Shown here: positions 51,316 through 59,789 of the stretch, in pieces
Numbering within the stretch: position 1 is the stretch's first letter
How the letters are laid out: each line of letters begins with the position of its first letter
Origin: Betaproteobacteria bacterium HGW-Betaproteobacteria-7
Lineage (GTDB): Bacteria > Pseudomonadota > Gammaproteobacteria > Burkholderiales > Rhodocyclaceae
Assembly (NCBI GenBank): GCA_002840765.1
Contig: PHCE01000010.1
Span: 186,001-250,000 of the forward strand
Length of the DNA: 64,000 bases
Direction of reading: 5' to 3'
Position numbers and translations under genes: made by a program
The notes under the pieces: model-generated
Seen by the model: the letters and a program-made list of their open reading frames with translations, nothing else
Database searches by the model: none
Told to the model about the DNA's origin: nothing

Positions 51316-53546
51316 CCGATTATTCGCAACTATTCACCGGCAGCAGCACCGCCGCCCAGGCACCCGCCGCCCACCTGACGCCGCCGCGCTACCGGCTGCT
51401 CTTCGTCGACGACGAACCGGGCATCCTCAAGGCACTGACCCGCGTCTTCCGCCAGGAGAACTATGCCGTGGTCACCGCCGCCAGCGCTGCCGAAGGCCTG
51501 ACGCGCCTGGCCGAGGCGGAAACCCATCTGGTGATCAGCGACTTCATGATGCCGGTGATGAACGGTGCCGAGTTCCTGCGCGAGATCAAGGCGCGCTCGC
51601 CGGAGACCATCCGCATCATGCTCACCGGCCACGCCAACACCGATGCAGTGATGGGGGCAATCAACGAGGGCGCGGTCTACAAATTCATCCTCAAGCCGTG
51701 GAACGACGACGATCTGCGCGTCACTGTCGCCCTCGCCCTCGAACGCTTCGACCTGATCGCCCGTAACCGGGTGCTGAAAAGCGACAACGAGAAAAAGACC
51801 AAGGAAATCTCGGCGCTGGCCAAGCTGGCGGCCACCCACCGCAGCCGGCTGGGCATCGTCCTGCACAACAAGGGCGCCCTGACCGCCCCGCAGCTGCAGG
51901 AACTGACGCTGCTCCAGGAGCGGCGCAAGGAACCGCTGATCCGCCTGCTGCTGGAAAAGGACTGGGTGCCGGAACGGCGCATCCGCGACATCCTGCGCAC
52001 CGACATGCTGATCGAGGAAGTGCAACTGGCTGAATTCAGCATCGATCCGGCGATCGCCGAACTGATCCCGCACAGTTTCTGCGTTCGCCAGTTGGTTCTG
52101 CCGCTCAAGCTGGACGGCAAGCGCCTGCTGCTGGCCATGGCCGATCCGCTCGACGAGGGCCTGATCGACGAAGTGCGCTTCACCGCCGGCCTCGACCTCA
52201 AGGTGGTGATGGCCGACGCCGAAGCCATCCGCCGCAAGATCGAGAGCCTGTACGGCAGCGGCGTGGACTTCAAGGACCTGGAAACCCTGGTTTCCGGCGT
52301 CGATCCCTACGAAGGCATCGAGGTGGTCATCGAGGACGACGAGACCACCGGCCTCGAAGACCTGTTGCGCGAAACCGAGGCACCGCCGGCCATCCGCCTG
52401 GCCAATGCGATCATTCTCGAGGCCATCCGTCTGAGCGCCTCCGACATCCACATTCAGCCCCGCACCAAGAGCGTCGTCGTCCGCTACCGCATCGACGGCG
52501 TCCTTGTGGACAAGATCCACATTCCGCCGCACCTGCACAATTCGCTGGTTTCGCGCCTGAAGATCATGTCGGAACTCGACATTTCCGAGCGTCGGCGGCC
52601 CCAGGACGGGCGCATCACCGTGAAGACACCGCTGCGCATGGTCGACCTGCGCATATCCACCCTGCCGACGATCAATGGCGAAAAGGTGGTGATGCGCATC
52701 CTCGACCGCAACTCCTCGGTTCATAGCCTGGATGGCCTCGGCTTCCCCGACGCCGACCTCCTGCGCATCGCCGACATGGTGGCCCGGCCCCAGGGCATCA
52801 TCCTGGCCACCGGCCCGACCGGCAGCGGCAAGACGACAACGCTGTACTCGCTGCTGCAGCACGACGCGACGCCGAGCAAGAACTACATCACCATCGAGGA
52901 TCCGGTCGAGTACTACCTCGACATGGCCGGCCAGGTGCTGGTCCGCGAGAAGATCGGCCTGACTTTCCCCAGCGTCCTGCGCGCCATCCTGCGCCAGGAC
53001 CCGGACGTCATCCTGCTTGGCGAAATCCGCGACTTCGACACCGCCGAAGTCGCCTTCCACGCGGCGCTGACCGGCCACCAGGTGTTCTCCACCCTGCACA
53101 CCAACTCGGCTGTCGGTACCATCGCCCGCCTGTTCGATCTCGGCCTGAAGCCCTTCGTCGTCGCCTCGGCGCTCGAGGGCATCATCGCCCAGCGCCTGGT
53201 GCGCAAGGTCTGCCCGGAATGCAGTGAGCCGGTCGCCGCCGATCGCGAACTGTACCGCCGCCTCGGCCCGCTCTTCGACCCCGAGCGGCCGGCCTTCCGC
53301 GGCAAGGGCTGCGCCAGCTGCCACGGTCTCGGCTACAAGGGACGTGTCGGCATCTACGAAATCCTCACCCTGGACAGCGAATTGCGCGACCGCATCGGCA
53401 GTGGCGCCAGCATCCTCGATATCGGCCGCCTGGTCCGCCACAAGGGCATGCGCCCGATCGCCGCCCACGGCGCCGAGCTGGTCGCCGCCGGGCGCACCTC
53501 GGCCGAAGAAATACTGCGGGTGCTCGGCCCGTACACTGGAGATTGA
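51312..53546 (+). CDS. receiver domain fused to a PilB/GspE-type secretion ATPase
   Basis: A 744-residue protein. Receiver at about 30-150 (DDEPG, Asp77 in ISDFMMPVMNG, LTGHANT, KPWNDDDL). Then a MshEN/GspE N-domain (about 185-335: RRIRDILRTDMLIEEVQLAEFSIDPAIAELIP...). Then the T2SS/T4P ATPase: DIHIQP near 378, Walker A GPTGSGKTT (501-509), Walker B/Glu LLGEIRD (Glu570), the HTNSAV box, and a zinc tetracysteine site C-P-E-C (634-637) with C-A-S-C (667-670). Receiver-controlled assembly ATPases are uncommon. It presumably powers a type IV pilus-like machine on phosphorylation. Confidence 0.9.
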   Translation: MTDYSQLFTGSSTAAQAPAAHLTPPRYRLLFVDDEPGILKALTRVFRQENYAVVTAASAAEGLTRLAEAETHLVISDFMMPVMNGAEFLREIKARSPETIRIMLTGHANTDAVMGAINEGAVYKFILKPWNDDDLRVTVALALERFDLIARNRVLKSDNEKKTKEISALAKLAATHRSRLGIVLHNKGALTAPQLQELTLLQERRKEPLIRLLLEKDWVPERRIRDILRTDMLIEEVQLAEFSIDPAIAELIPHSFCVRQLVLPLKLDGKRLLLAMADPLDEGLIDEVRFTAGLDLKVVMADAEAIRRKIESLYGSGVDFKDLETLVSGVDPYEGIEVVIEDDETTGLEDLLRETEAPPAIRLANAIILEAIRLSASDIHIQPRTKSVVVRYRIDGVLVDKIHIPPHLHNSLVSRLKIMSELDISERRRPQDGRITVKTPLRMVDLRISTLPTINGEKVVMRILDRNSSVHSLDGLGFPDADLLRIADMVARPQGIILATGPTGSGKTTTLYSLLQHDATPSKNYITIEDPVEYYLDMAGQVLVREKIGLTFPSVLRAILRQDPDVILLGEIRDFDTAEVAFHAALTGHQVFSTLHTNSAVGTIARLFDLGLKPFVVASALEGIIAQRLVRKVCPECSEPVAADRELYRRLGPLFDPERPAFRGKGCASCHGLGYKGRVGIYEILTLDSELRDRIGSGASILDIGRLVRHKGMRPIAAHGAELVAAGRTSAEEILRVLGPYTGD

Positions 53547-53551
53547 CCACC

Positions 53552-54979
53552 ATGCACGCCTTCCTCTGGGACCAGCGATTCGAAACCGGCATCGACACCG
53601 TCGATCGCCAGCACCAGCATCTTGTTGATGTCGTGAACCAGCTTGGCCAATTGCTGGAGAGCGGCGTCGACCTGGCCGGCGACAACCTGCAGCAAATGTT
53701 CCACGATCTCGCCCAGTACGCCCACCGGCACTTCGCCGACGAGGAAAAGCTGATGAGCGAGACGGCCATCGACGAGCGCCACCAGCAGGCGCACGCCCGC
53801 CATCACCGCCAGTTCGTCGAGCAGGTGGTCGGCCTGTGGAACTCCCGCGGCACTCTGGCGCACCCGGCGGAAACCCTGCATGGCTTCCTCGCTTCCTGGC
53901 TGACCGTGCATATCCTCGGCGAGGATCAGACCATGGCCCGGCAGATCGCCGCAGTCACCGTCGGCACGCCGGCTGCCGACGCCTTCGCCGACACCGAACA
54001 CGCCGCCGATACGGCGACCAGCATCCTGCTCGGTGCCATGCAGCGCCTCTATGGTGTCGTCTCCGAGCAGAATCAGAATCTGGCCGCCATCAACCAGTCA
54101 CTGGAAACGCGTATCGCCGAGCGCACCGCCGAACTGCAACAGACCAACATCCAGCTGGCACAAGAGCAACGCGAACTGACCCAGTTGCTGGCGCGGATCG
54201 AGGAAACACAGAATCAGCTGATGCAGTCGGAGAAGATGGCCGCCATCGGTCAGCTTGCCGCCGGTGTCGCGCACGAGATCAATAACCCGGTCGGCTTCGT
54301 CAATTCCAACATCGGCACGCTGAAAACCTACACCAACCAACTGCTGGCGGTCATCGCTGCTTACGAGGATGGCGCTCCGGCGGCCATAGCCGACGCCCGC
54401 AACAAGGCCGACCTGGAGTTCCTGCGCGAAGATCTGCCGACGCTGATCCACGAATCGCAGGATGGGCTGAGCCGGGTCACCCGCATCGTTCAGGACCTCA
54501 AGGACTTCTCCCATGTCGACGAGGCCGAGCAGCAGCAGGCCGACCTCAATGCCGGCATCGAGAGCACGCTCAACGTCGTTGCCAACGAAATCAAGTACAA
54601 GGCGGAAGTGCTCCGCGAACTGGGCGACATCCCCGCCGTGCGCTGCGTGCCGGCACAGATCAACCAGGTGTTCATGAACCTGCTGGTCAACGCTGCCCAG
54701 GCGATCGAAACGCGCGGTTCGATCACCATTCGTTCCGGCACCGAGAACGGTTTCGTCTGGTTCGAGGTGGAAGATACCGGCAAGGGCATGACCGAGGAGG
54801 TCCAGCGCCGCATCTTCGAACCCTTCTACACCACCAAGCCGGTCGGCAAGGGCACCGGCCTCGGCCTCTCGCTGTCTTACGACATCATCGTCAAGAAGCA
54901 CGGCGGGCGCTTCGACGTCCGCAGCACGCCGGGTGTCGGCACCTGCTTCCGGCTGTGGCTGCCCATCGGCAGCGAGTAG
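53552..54979 (+). CDS. hemerythrin-domain histidine kinase
   Basis: A 475-residue soluble kinase. The N-terminal 130 residues match bacteriohemerythrin: LWDQRFETGIDTVDRQHQHLVDVVNQL (His21/His23), HRHFADEEKLM (about 66-76), H-x3-H in QQAHARHHRQF, and WLTVHILGED with His/Asp ligands of the di-iron site that binds oxygen. A coiled coil follows. H-box GVAHEINNP (His241), then LLVNAAQAIE, EDTGKGMTEE and [15 protein letters not shown]. Oxygen or redox input is inferred from the hemerythrin family. ATG 53552 is 5 bases after the preceding stop. It is the last gene of the operon. Confidence 0.92.
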   Translation: MHAFLWDQRFETGIDTVDRQHQHLVDVVNQLGQLLESGVDLAGDNLQQMFHDLAQYAHRHFADEEKLMSETAIDERHQQAHARHHRQFVEQVVGLWNSRGTLAHPAETLHGFLASWLTVHILGEDQTMARQIAAVTVGTPAADAFADTEHAADTATSILLGAMQRLYGVVSEQNQNLAAINQSLETRIAERTAELQQTNIQLAQEQRELTQLLARIEETQNQLMQSEKMAAIGQLAAGVAHEINNPVGFVNSNIGTLKTYTNQLLAVIAAYEDGAPAAIADARNKADLEFLREDLPTLIHESQDGLSRVTRIVQDLKDFSHVDEAEQQQADLNAGIESTLNVVANEIKYKAEVLRELGDIPAVRCVPAQINQVFMNLLVNAAQAIETRGSITIRSGTENGFVWFEVEDTGKGMTEEVQRRIFEPFYTTKPVGKGTGLGLSLSYDIIVKKHGGRFDVRSTPGVGTCFRLWLPIGSE

Positions 54980-54989
54980 CGGGCGGCAG

Positions 54990-54995
54990 TATAAT
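54990..54995 (+). promoter_or_regulatory. -10 box of a prfB promoter
   Basis: TATAAT exactly, 33 bases before the prfB start; a TCGGCA sequence at 54966-54971 (18-base spacer) could be the -35. This suggests the signalling operon ends at 54979 and prfB starts its own unit. Confidence 0.6.
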
Positions 54996-55028
54996 GCTCG
55001 GCTTTCGCCACGAACTGCAGGAATCCCC

Positions 55029-56133
55029 ATGGAAGCCGAACACCTGAACAGCATCTCCTACAAGCTCGACGATCTGGCGCAGCGCGCCGCCGAGCTGCGG
55101 AGGTATCTTTGACTACGATCACAAGCGCGAACGCCTGACCCTCCTCTGCCAGGAGATGGAAGATCCCAAGATCTGGGACGATCCGAAACGTGCCCAGGAA
55201 CTGGGCAAGGAAAAGAAATCGCTGGAAGACATCGTGCTCGTCCTCGAAGCCGTCGATAACGGCGTCAAGGATGGCCGCGAACTGTTCGCCATGGGCAAGG
55301 AAGACAACGACGACGACACCCTGCTCGCCGTCGAGGCCGACAATGGCGGACTCGAAAGCAAGCTGGCCGCCCTCGAATTCCGCCGCATGTTCAACAACCC
55401 GTCCGACCCGATGCCCTGCTTCCTGGAAATCCAGGCCGGCGCCGGCGGTACCGAGGCCCAGGACTGGGCTTCCATGCTGCTGCGCATGTACCTGAAGTAC
55501 GGCGAGAAGAAGGGCTTCTCGGTCGAGGTCATGGAAGAGTCGGAAGGCGATGTCGCCGGCCTCAAGAGCGCCACCGTCAAATTCACCGGCGACTACGCCT
55601 ACGGCACGCTGCGCACCGAAACCGGCATCCACCGCCTGGTCCGCAAGTCGCCGTTCGACTCGAACGCCCGCCGCCACACCAGCTTCACCTCGGTGTTCGT
55701 CTTCCCGGAAGTCGATGACTCGATCGAAATCGCCATCAACCCGGCCGACGTGCGTACCGACACCTACCGCGCTTCCGGCGCCGGCGGTCAGCACATCAAC
55801 AAGACTGACTCCGCCGTGCGTCTGACCCACGTGCCGACTGGCATCGTCGTCCAGTGCCAGAACGACCGTTCGCAGCACCGCAACCGCGATGAAGCCTGGC
55901 AGATGCTGCGCGCCCGCCTCTACGAGTTCGAACTGCGCAAGCAACAGGCCGAACAGCAGAAGCTGGAAGACGCCAAGTCCGACATCGGCTGGGGCCACCA
56001 GATCCGCTCCTACGTGCTCGACCAGAGCCGGATCAAGGATCTGCGCACCAACCACGAGACCGGCAACACCCAGGCCGTGCTCGACGGCGACCTCGATCCG
56101 TTCATCGAGGCCAGCCTCAAGCAGGGGGTCTAA
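55029..56133 (+). CDS. prfB: peptide chain release factor 2, with programmed +1 frameshift
   Basis: Release factor 2 recognises UGA and UAA. The first 27 codons run from ATG 55029 to an in-frame TGA at 55110-55112; reading resumes in +1 at 55111 (Asp-Tyr-Asp...) to give 367 residues. The slip site CTT-TGA-C is preceded by the internal Shine-Dalgarno-like CGGAGG, the classical autoregulatory design. Downstream, the tripeptide anticodon SPF ([16 protein letters not shown]) and the hydrolytic GGQ ([18 protein letters not shown]) are present. It is essential and single copy in most bacteria. It is followed after 6 bases by the gene at 56140. Confidence 0.97.
55095..55113 (+). promoter_or_regulatory. 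prfB programmed frameshift site
   Basis: The SD-like CGGAGG (55098-55103) lies a few bases upstream of TAT-CTT-TGA-C, where low RF2 makes ribosomes slip +1 on CTT. The arrangement matches the conserved bacterial prfB autoregulation signal. Confidence 0.9.
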
Positions 56134-56139
56134 AACCCC

Positions 56140-57390
56140 GTGCTCCGTCTCCTGGCCTGGCTGGCCGGCACGCTGCTCCTGCTCGTGCTGGCGGCCGGGG
56201 GACTGCTCATCGCTACCCTAGAAGACCAGCCCCTGGTCAGCCGGCCGGCGACCATCACGGCGCAATCCATCGCCCAGGCGCGCCTGCTCCTGCTGACCAA
56301 CGACCCGCGCCGCCTGCAGCCGGGTGACGCCCGGCGGGCAGTGATTCCTGCCGGCCTGCTCGACGAGGCGGTGAATTACGCCGCCACCCGCTTCCTGCGC
56401 GGCCGGGCCGCGCTCAAGCTGAACGGCGAGCGCCAGGCCGAACTGCTGCTCAGCCTGCAGCCGTCCTGGCTGGCCGGAATCGGCCACATCAACGTGGCGG
56501 CCACCCTGCACGACGCCGACGGCCTGCCGGCGATTACCGCCCTGCGCCTCGGCCAGCAGTCCTTGCCGGCGGCTTTCGCCGAACCGCTGCTCGGCGGGCT
56601 GCTGACCCTCGCCGGCTACGGCCGGGAATGGCAACAACTGCGCGATGCGATCCGCCAGACCCGCTTCGACCCAAGACGCCAACGCCTGATCGTCAGCTAT
56701 GTCTGGCAACCGGCCCTGCTTGAACAGGCGCGCGCCCTCGCCGCCTCCCCCGCCGACAAGGCGTTGATCGAGGCTGCGCATGCCAATCTCACCGGGCTGC
56801 TTGCCGACCGCGCCCCCGACAGTCGCGTGGCCTTGTCGGAAGTGTTGGCCCCAATGTTGACCACCGACCGCACGACTGGCGGGCAGCGCGCCGCCCTGCT
56901 CGTGCTCGCCGCCTTCCTCGCCGAACGCAACCTGACTGCCCTGTTTCCCGAGGCAGCCGACTGGCCACGCCCGCCGCCAGTCAAACTGACCCTTGGCGGC
57001 CGTTACGACAGTGCCCAGCACTTCGTCATCTCGGCAGCACTCGCCGCCTGGGCCGGCGAGCCGCTGGCCGACGCCATCGGCACCTACAAGGAACTGGCCG
57101 ATGCCCGCCACGGCTACGGTTTCTCCTTCGCCGACCTGGCGTCCGACCGCGCCGGCAAGGCCTTCGGCGAACTGCTGGTCGGCCGCTCGCCACGGCTTGA
57201 GACCCTGCTCGCCAGCAAATTCAGCGATGCCGATCTGCTGCCAGCGCTCGACGGCCTGCCGGAATACCTGCGCCAGCGCGAATTCCGCCAGCGCTTCGGC
57301 GGCCCGGGACAGCCTGCCTACGAGGAGCAGATTGTGGAAATCGACCGGCGCCTGATGGCTATGCCGCTCTATCGGCGGAACGGCGACTGA
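56140..57390 (+). CDS. hypothetical protein with N-terminal membrane anchor
   Basis: A 416-residue protein. Residues 5-26 form one hydrophobic helix (LAWLAGTLLLLVLAAGGLLIAT), then a long, mostly helical, Ala/Leu-rich periplasmic-type domain. Notable segments: LDEAVNYAATRFLRGRAALKL near residue 78 and GRYDSAQHFVISAALAAWAGEPLADAIGTYKELADARHGYGFSFADLASDRAGKAFG (residues 287-343). No catalytic motif is known to me. The start is GTG 56140, only 6 bases after prfB, so co-transcription is likely. The cupin gene follows after 2 bases. Confidence 0.75.
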   Translation: MLRLLAWLAGTLLLLVLAAGGLLIATLEDQPLVSRPATITAQSIAQARLLLLTNDPRRLQPGDARRAVIPAGLLDEAVNYAATRFLRGRAALKLNGERQAELLLSLQPSWLAGIGHINVAATLHDADGLPAITALRLGQQSLPAAFAEPLLGGLLTLAGYGREWQQLRDAIRQTRFDPRRQRLIVSYVWQPALLEQARALAASPADKALIEAAHANLTGLLADRAPDSRVALSEVLAPMLTTDRTTGGQRAALLVLAAFLAERNLTALFPEAADWPRPPPVKLTLGGRYDSAQHFVISAALAAWAGEPLADAIGTYKELADARHGYGFSFADLASDRAGKAFGELLVGRSPRLETLLASKFSDADLLPALDGLPEYLRQREFRQRFGGPGQPAYEEQIVEIDRRLMAMPLYRRNGD

Positions 57391-57392
57391 GC

Positions 57393-57713
57393 ATGAACGA
57401 CAACCTCTACACCCCGCCGCCCGCCGCCGACCGCGAGATCTTCGCCGAACTGCTCCGGCGCCCCGGACTCCGCATCGAACGCATCGTCTCCACTGGCCAG
57501 TGCAGCCCGGCGGATTTCTGGTACGACCAGGTAGAGGGCGAATGGGTGGCCGTGCTGCAGGGCGAAGCCAGGCTGCGCTTTGCCAACGAGGCGACGGCCC
57601 GCCACCTGCGCGCCGGTGATTTCGTGGACATCGCCCCGCATCGCCGCCATCGCGTCGAATGGACACCGGCCGATCAGACGACCATCTGGCTGGCCATCTT
57701 CTACAGCCCCTGA
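57393..57713 (+). CDS. small cupin-domain protein
   Basis: A 106-residue single cupin: EGEWVAVLQGEARLRFANEATARHLRAGDFVDIAPHRRHRVEW (residues about 48-90), which matches cupin motif 1 (G-x5-H replaced by a partial pattern) and motif 2 (G-D-x2-x-I-P-x3-x-H). It probably binds a metal via the His residues; the substrate is unknown. It is the third cistron of prfB-hypothetical-cupin, with 2-base spacing, and ends 1 base before the convergent gene's stop. Confidence 0.85.
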   Translation: MNDNLYTPPPAADREIFAELLRRPGLRIERIVSTGQCSPADFWYDQVEGEWVAVLQGEARLRFANEATARHLRAGDFVDIAPHRRHRVEWTPADQTTIWLAIFYSP

Positions 57714-57714
57714 G

Positions 57715-58065
57715 TTACTTGCGGATCGGCTGGTTGCGGCCGGAGAACTGATCGCTCAGGCGCATCGCGCCATCGCTGAACTGGCCGGTCGGGTTGTTCG
57801 TGCAATAGCGGTCGATGTAATTTTCGACGGTGCCGCTGGATATGGTCGATACCTGCTGCTTCGGCAAGGCGTAATTGTGGCCGGTCAGAAAACCACGGCT
57901 CCAGTTAACGTAGGCGGCGCGCTGGTCCCGATCGTCACTCGACTGCCTCCAGGCAGCACAGGACATGTCCTCAAAGCCAAGAATGTTCTGCGCTGTTGCC
58001 GGCGCCGCGGTGATTAAGGCAAAGGCGGCAATCAAGGCCGGCCGGGCAAATTTTGCTGCGTGCAT
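57715..58065 (-). CDS. small secreted protein
   Basis: A 116-residue protein with a signal peptide (residues 1-25, MHAAKFARPALIAAFALITAAPATA|Q). The mature part has two Cys, in DMSCAAWRQS and DRYCTNNP, probably forming a disulfide, and the stretch AAYVNWSRGFLTGHNYALP. It recalls small periplasmic proteins of the HdeA or Rap1a-immunity type, but I cannot assign it. An AGAGGAG site 6 bases upstream fixes ATG 58065. It is 16 bases downstream of the nucleoside-recognition gene in the same direction. Confidence 0.7.
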   Translation of the reverse strand: MHAAKFARPALIAAFALITAAPATAQNILGFEDMSCAAWRQSSDDRDQRAAYVNWSRGFLTGHNYALPKQQVSTISSGTVENYIDRYCTNNPTGQFSDGAMRLSDQFSGRNQPIRK

Positions 58066-58081
58066 CAGTGCTCCTCTGGGT

Positions 58082-59020
58082 TCACGCTCCCAGTATATGT
58101 CCGAAGGTGCGTACGGCAATGCCGATGCAGGCACCGAGGGCCGCCGGCTTCCACACCGCGGCAATGCGCCGCCCGGCAGAAATCAGCACGGCAACACCGG
58201 GCAGATCGAAGGGCGAGATCAGGAAACCGGCGCTGGCATTGAGCAGTTGGGCGCTGATCTGGCCGGCCCGGCGCATCTCGTCCATCACCCCCATCATCGC
58301 CGTGCCGCCGGCGATGTATTTGGTCAGTGTCGGCAAAATCAGCGCACTGTCGATCGACAGCGCCGTCAAAACAGGCGCCAGCAATTGCGTCAGACCGTCA
58401 ATGGCGCCCGAGGTGCGCAGCGCGGTGACGATGACCAGCGACAGCACCAGCATTGGAATCGCCCCGACCGCCAGCTTGAAGGCCTCGGCCCCGGCCCGGT
58501 TGATCACGTCGAGCACACCCTTGGCGTTCTCGGCCACCGGGTGATGCAGGCTTTCGTCGAGGCGCCCCTCCTCAGCCGACAGGGCGCGTCCGAACAGGTA
58601 ATAGGTCGCCGCCGCCGCCACCAGACCGCCGATCAGCGACCACGCCAGGGTCAGCGCAATGTCCAGACCCATGGTCATCATCGGCAGCGCCGCATTGGCC
58701 TGCGACATGGCGAAGACCATCGCCAGCGTCGCCGCGATGTGGCGATCGGAAGCACCGCGCTGCTCCATCATCGCCAGTGTCGCCATCGGTGCGGCGAAGC
58801 TGACGAAATTGATCTGCAGCGCCGCGAACACCCCCAGCCCGGTCAGCCCGACCGGCTTCAACACCGGCGCCAGCCGCGCCACCAGCCAGTCGAGCACGCC
58901 GCGCGCCTCGAGCAGCCGCATCAGCGCCAGCATCACCACCATGACCGGCAGCAACACGAAAAGGGCCAGCTCGACAGCGGAGCGACCGGCCTTGAGGATG
59001 ATTTCGATGAGGATTTCCAT
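58082..59020 (-). CDS. nucleoside-recognition (Gate-domain) membrane protein
   Basis: A 312-residue membrane protein of the SpmA/SpmB-NupC Gate superfamily, often annotated spore maturation protein even in non-sporulating bacteria. Two halves repeat the Gate pattern: LLEARGVLDWLVARLAPVLKPVGLTGLGVFAALQINFVSFAAPMATLAMM (residues 36-85) and LTQLLAPVLTALSIDSALILPTLTKYIAGGTAMMGVMDEM (about 228-267). Around eight helices. The transport substrate is unknown. Start 59020; the 165 bases upstream to 59185 hold no assignable signal. Confidence 0.8.
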   Translation of the reverse strand: MEILIEIILKAGRSAVELALFVLLPVMVVMLALMRLLEARGVLDWLVARLAPVLKPVGLTGLGVFAALQINFVSFAAPMATLAMMEQRGASDRHIAATLAMVFAMSQANAALPMMTMGLDIALTLAWSLIGGLVAAAATYYLFGRALSAEEGRLDESLHHPVAENAKGVLDVINRAGAEAFKLAVGAIPMLVLSLVIVTALRTSGAIDGLTQLLAPVLTALSIDSALILPTLTKYIAGGTAMMGVMDEMRRAGQISAQLLNASAGFLISPFDLPGVAVLISAGRRIAAVWKPAALGACIGIAVRTFGHILGA

Positions 59021-59185
59021 GGGGGCGGATTATTTCATCGGGGCGGCGGCTTGGGGATAGGCAATTTCCCTTGGCGTTATTGTCCTGCTCAATACCGTGC
59101 TTCCTGGCCGAGCCAAGGGGAAAGCCGATCTGTCTCCGCAGACGTCTCCGCTTCGCCTGAACGGCGACAGATCGTTCAACCCTCG

Positions 59186-59545
59186 CTAGACGCGAATGAT
59201 GTTGCCCTTCAGTGAGTAAAGAATTGCGATCACCTCGTTTTTGGTGGCGTCATCGACTGCATGTTTGGTCATTGCGGCGACGATATCGTCCACCACCGCC
59301 AGATATTCCTGCTCACTGATGTTCATGCCTTTGTGCGCCGTCAGCATGTCCTTGCCCGTGTACGGCTCCGGACCGCCAGTCCCGGCGCAGAAAAACTCGT
59401 AAGCCATCCGTTTGGCGTGCTCGAGATCCTTGATGTTCTCGAAACGGGTTTTGACAACGGGATTGGCCAAGTGCCCGGCCATTACATCCTCGACGACACG
59501 AGCAATACCCTCAGCTCCACCCAGGCGTTGGTAAAGAGTGATCAT
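59186..59545 (-). CDS. group I truncated hemoglobin
   Basis: A 119-residue 2/2 hemoglobin: MITLYQRLGGAEGIARVVEDVMAGHLANPVVKTRFENI at the start, YEFFCAGTGGPEPYTGKDMLTAHKGMNISEQEYLAVVDDIVAAM in the middle. The His in LTAHKGM (about residue 70) is the proximal heme ligand and Tyr/Phe near residue 33-35 lies in the B10 region. Members bind O2 or NO and may detoxify NO. An AGAGGAG site fixes the start. The 244 bases upstream contain one small hairpin (59704-59721) and no clear FNR or NsrR box. Confidence 0.92.
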   Translation of the reverse strand: MITLYQRLGGAEGIARVVEDVMAGHLANPVVKTRFENIKDLEHAKRMAYEFFCAGTGGPEPYTGKDMLTAHKGMNISEQEYLAVVDDIVAAMTKHAVDDATKNEVIAILYSLKGNIIRV

Positions 59546-59703
59546 GGCGAACTCCTCTTGATGAAATGGCCGCACAAGGAAACTGCAAGCAACGGCCGTC
59601 GCGGCCAAGCGGTCCTGCTTTCCGGCCTTTGCGTCCATGGCATCCACGCCGTTTGCGGCGTCAGATCCACCTTGAGCAGAGTTTCAGGGCGCGCGGAAAG
59701 TTC

Positions 59704-59721
59704 AATGCCGTTTCCGGCATT
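59704..59721. repeat. small inverted repeat upstream of the hemoglobin gene
   Basis: AATGCCG-TTTC-CGGCATT, a perfect 7-bp stem in the 244-base gap 59546-59789. It might terminate the minus-strand ThrE gene transcribed toward it, but no T-tract follows; nothing else was seen in this gap. Confidence 0.35.
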
Positions 59722-59789
59722 CTGCCGATCGCGGAAGGCAGCGAATGGCGCCCGGGCGCACAAAAGACCGGATTACCGTACTCACCCGC

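Noticed and set aside
51330..53468. 712-codon open frame on the minus strand, antisense to the REC-ATPase gene
   Set aside because: It is a shadow caused by high GC codon bias. The plus-strand frame has clear domain motifs; the antisense product is low-complexity and without motifs.
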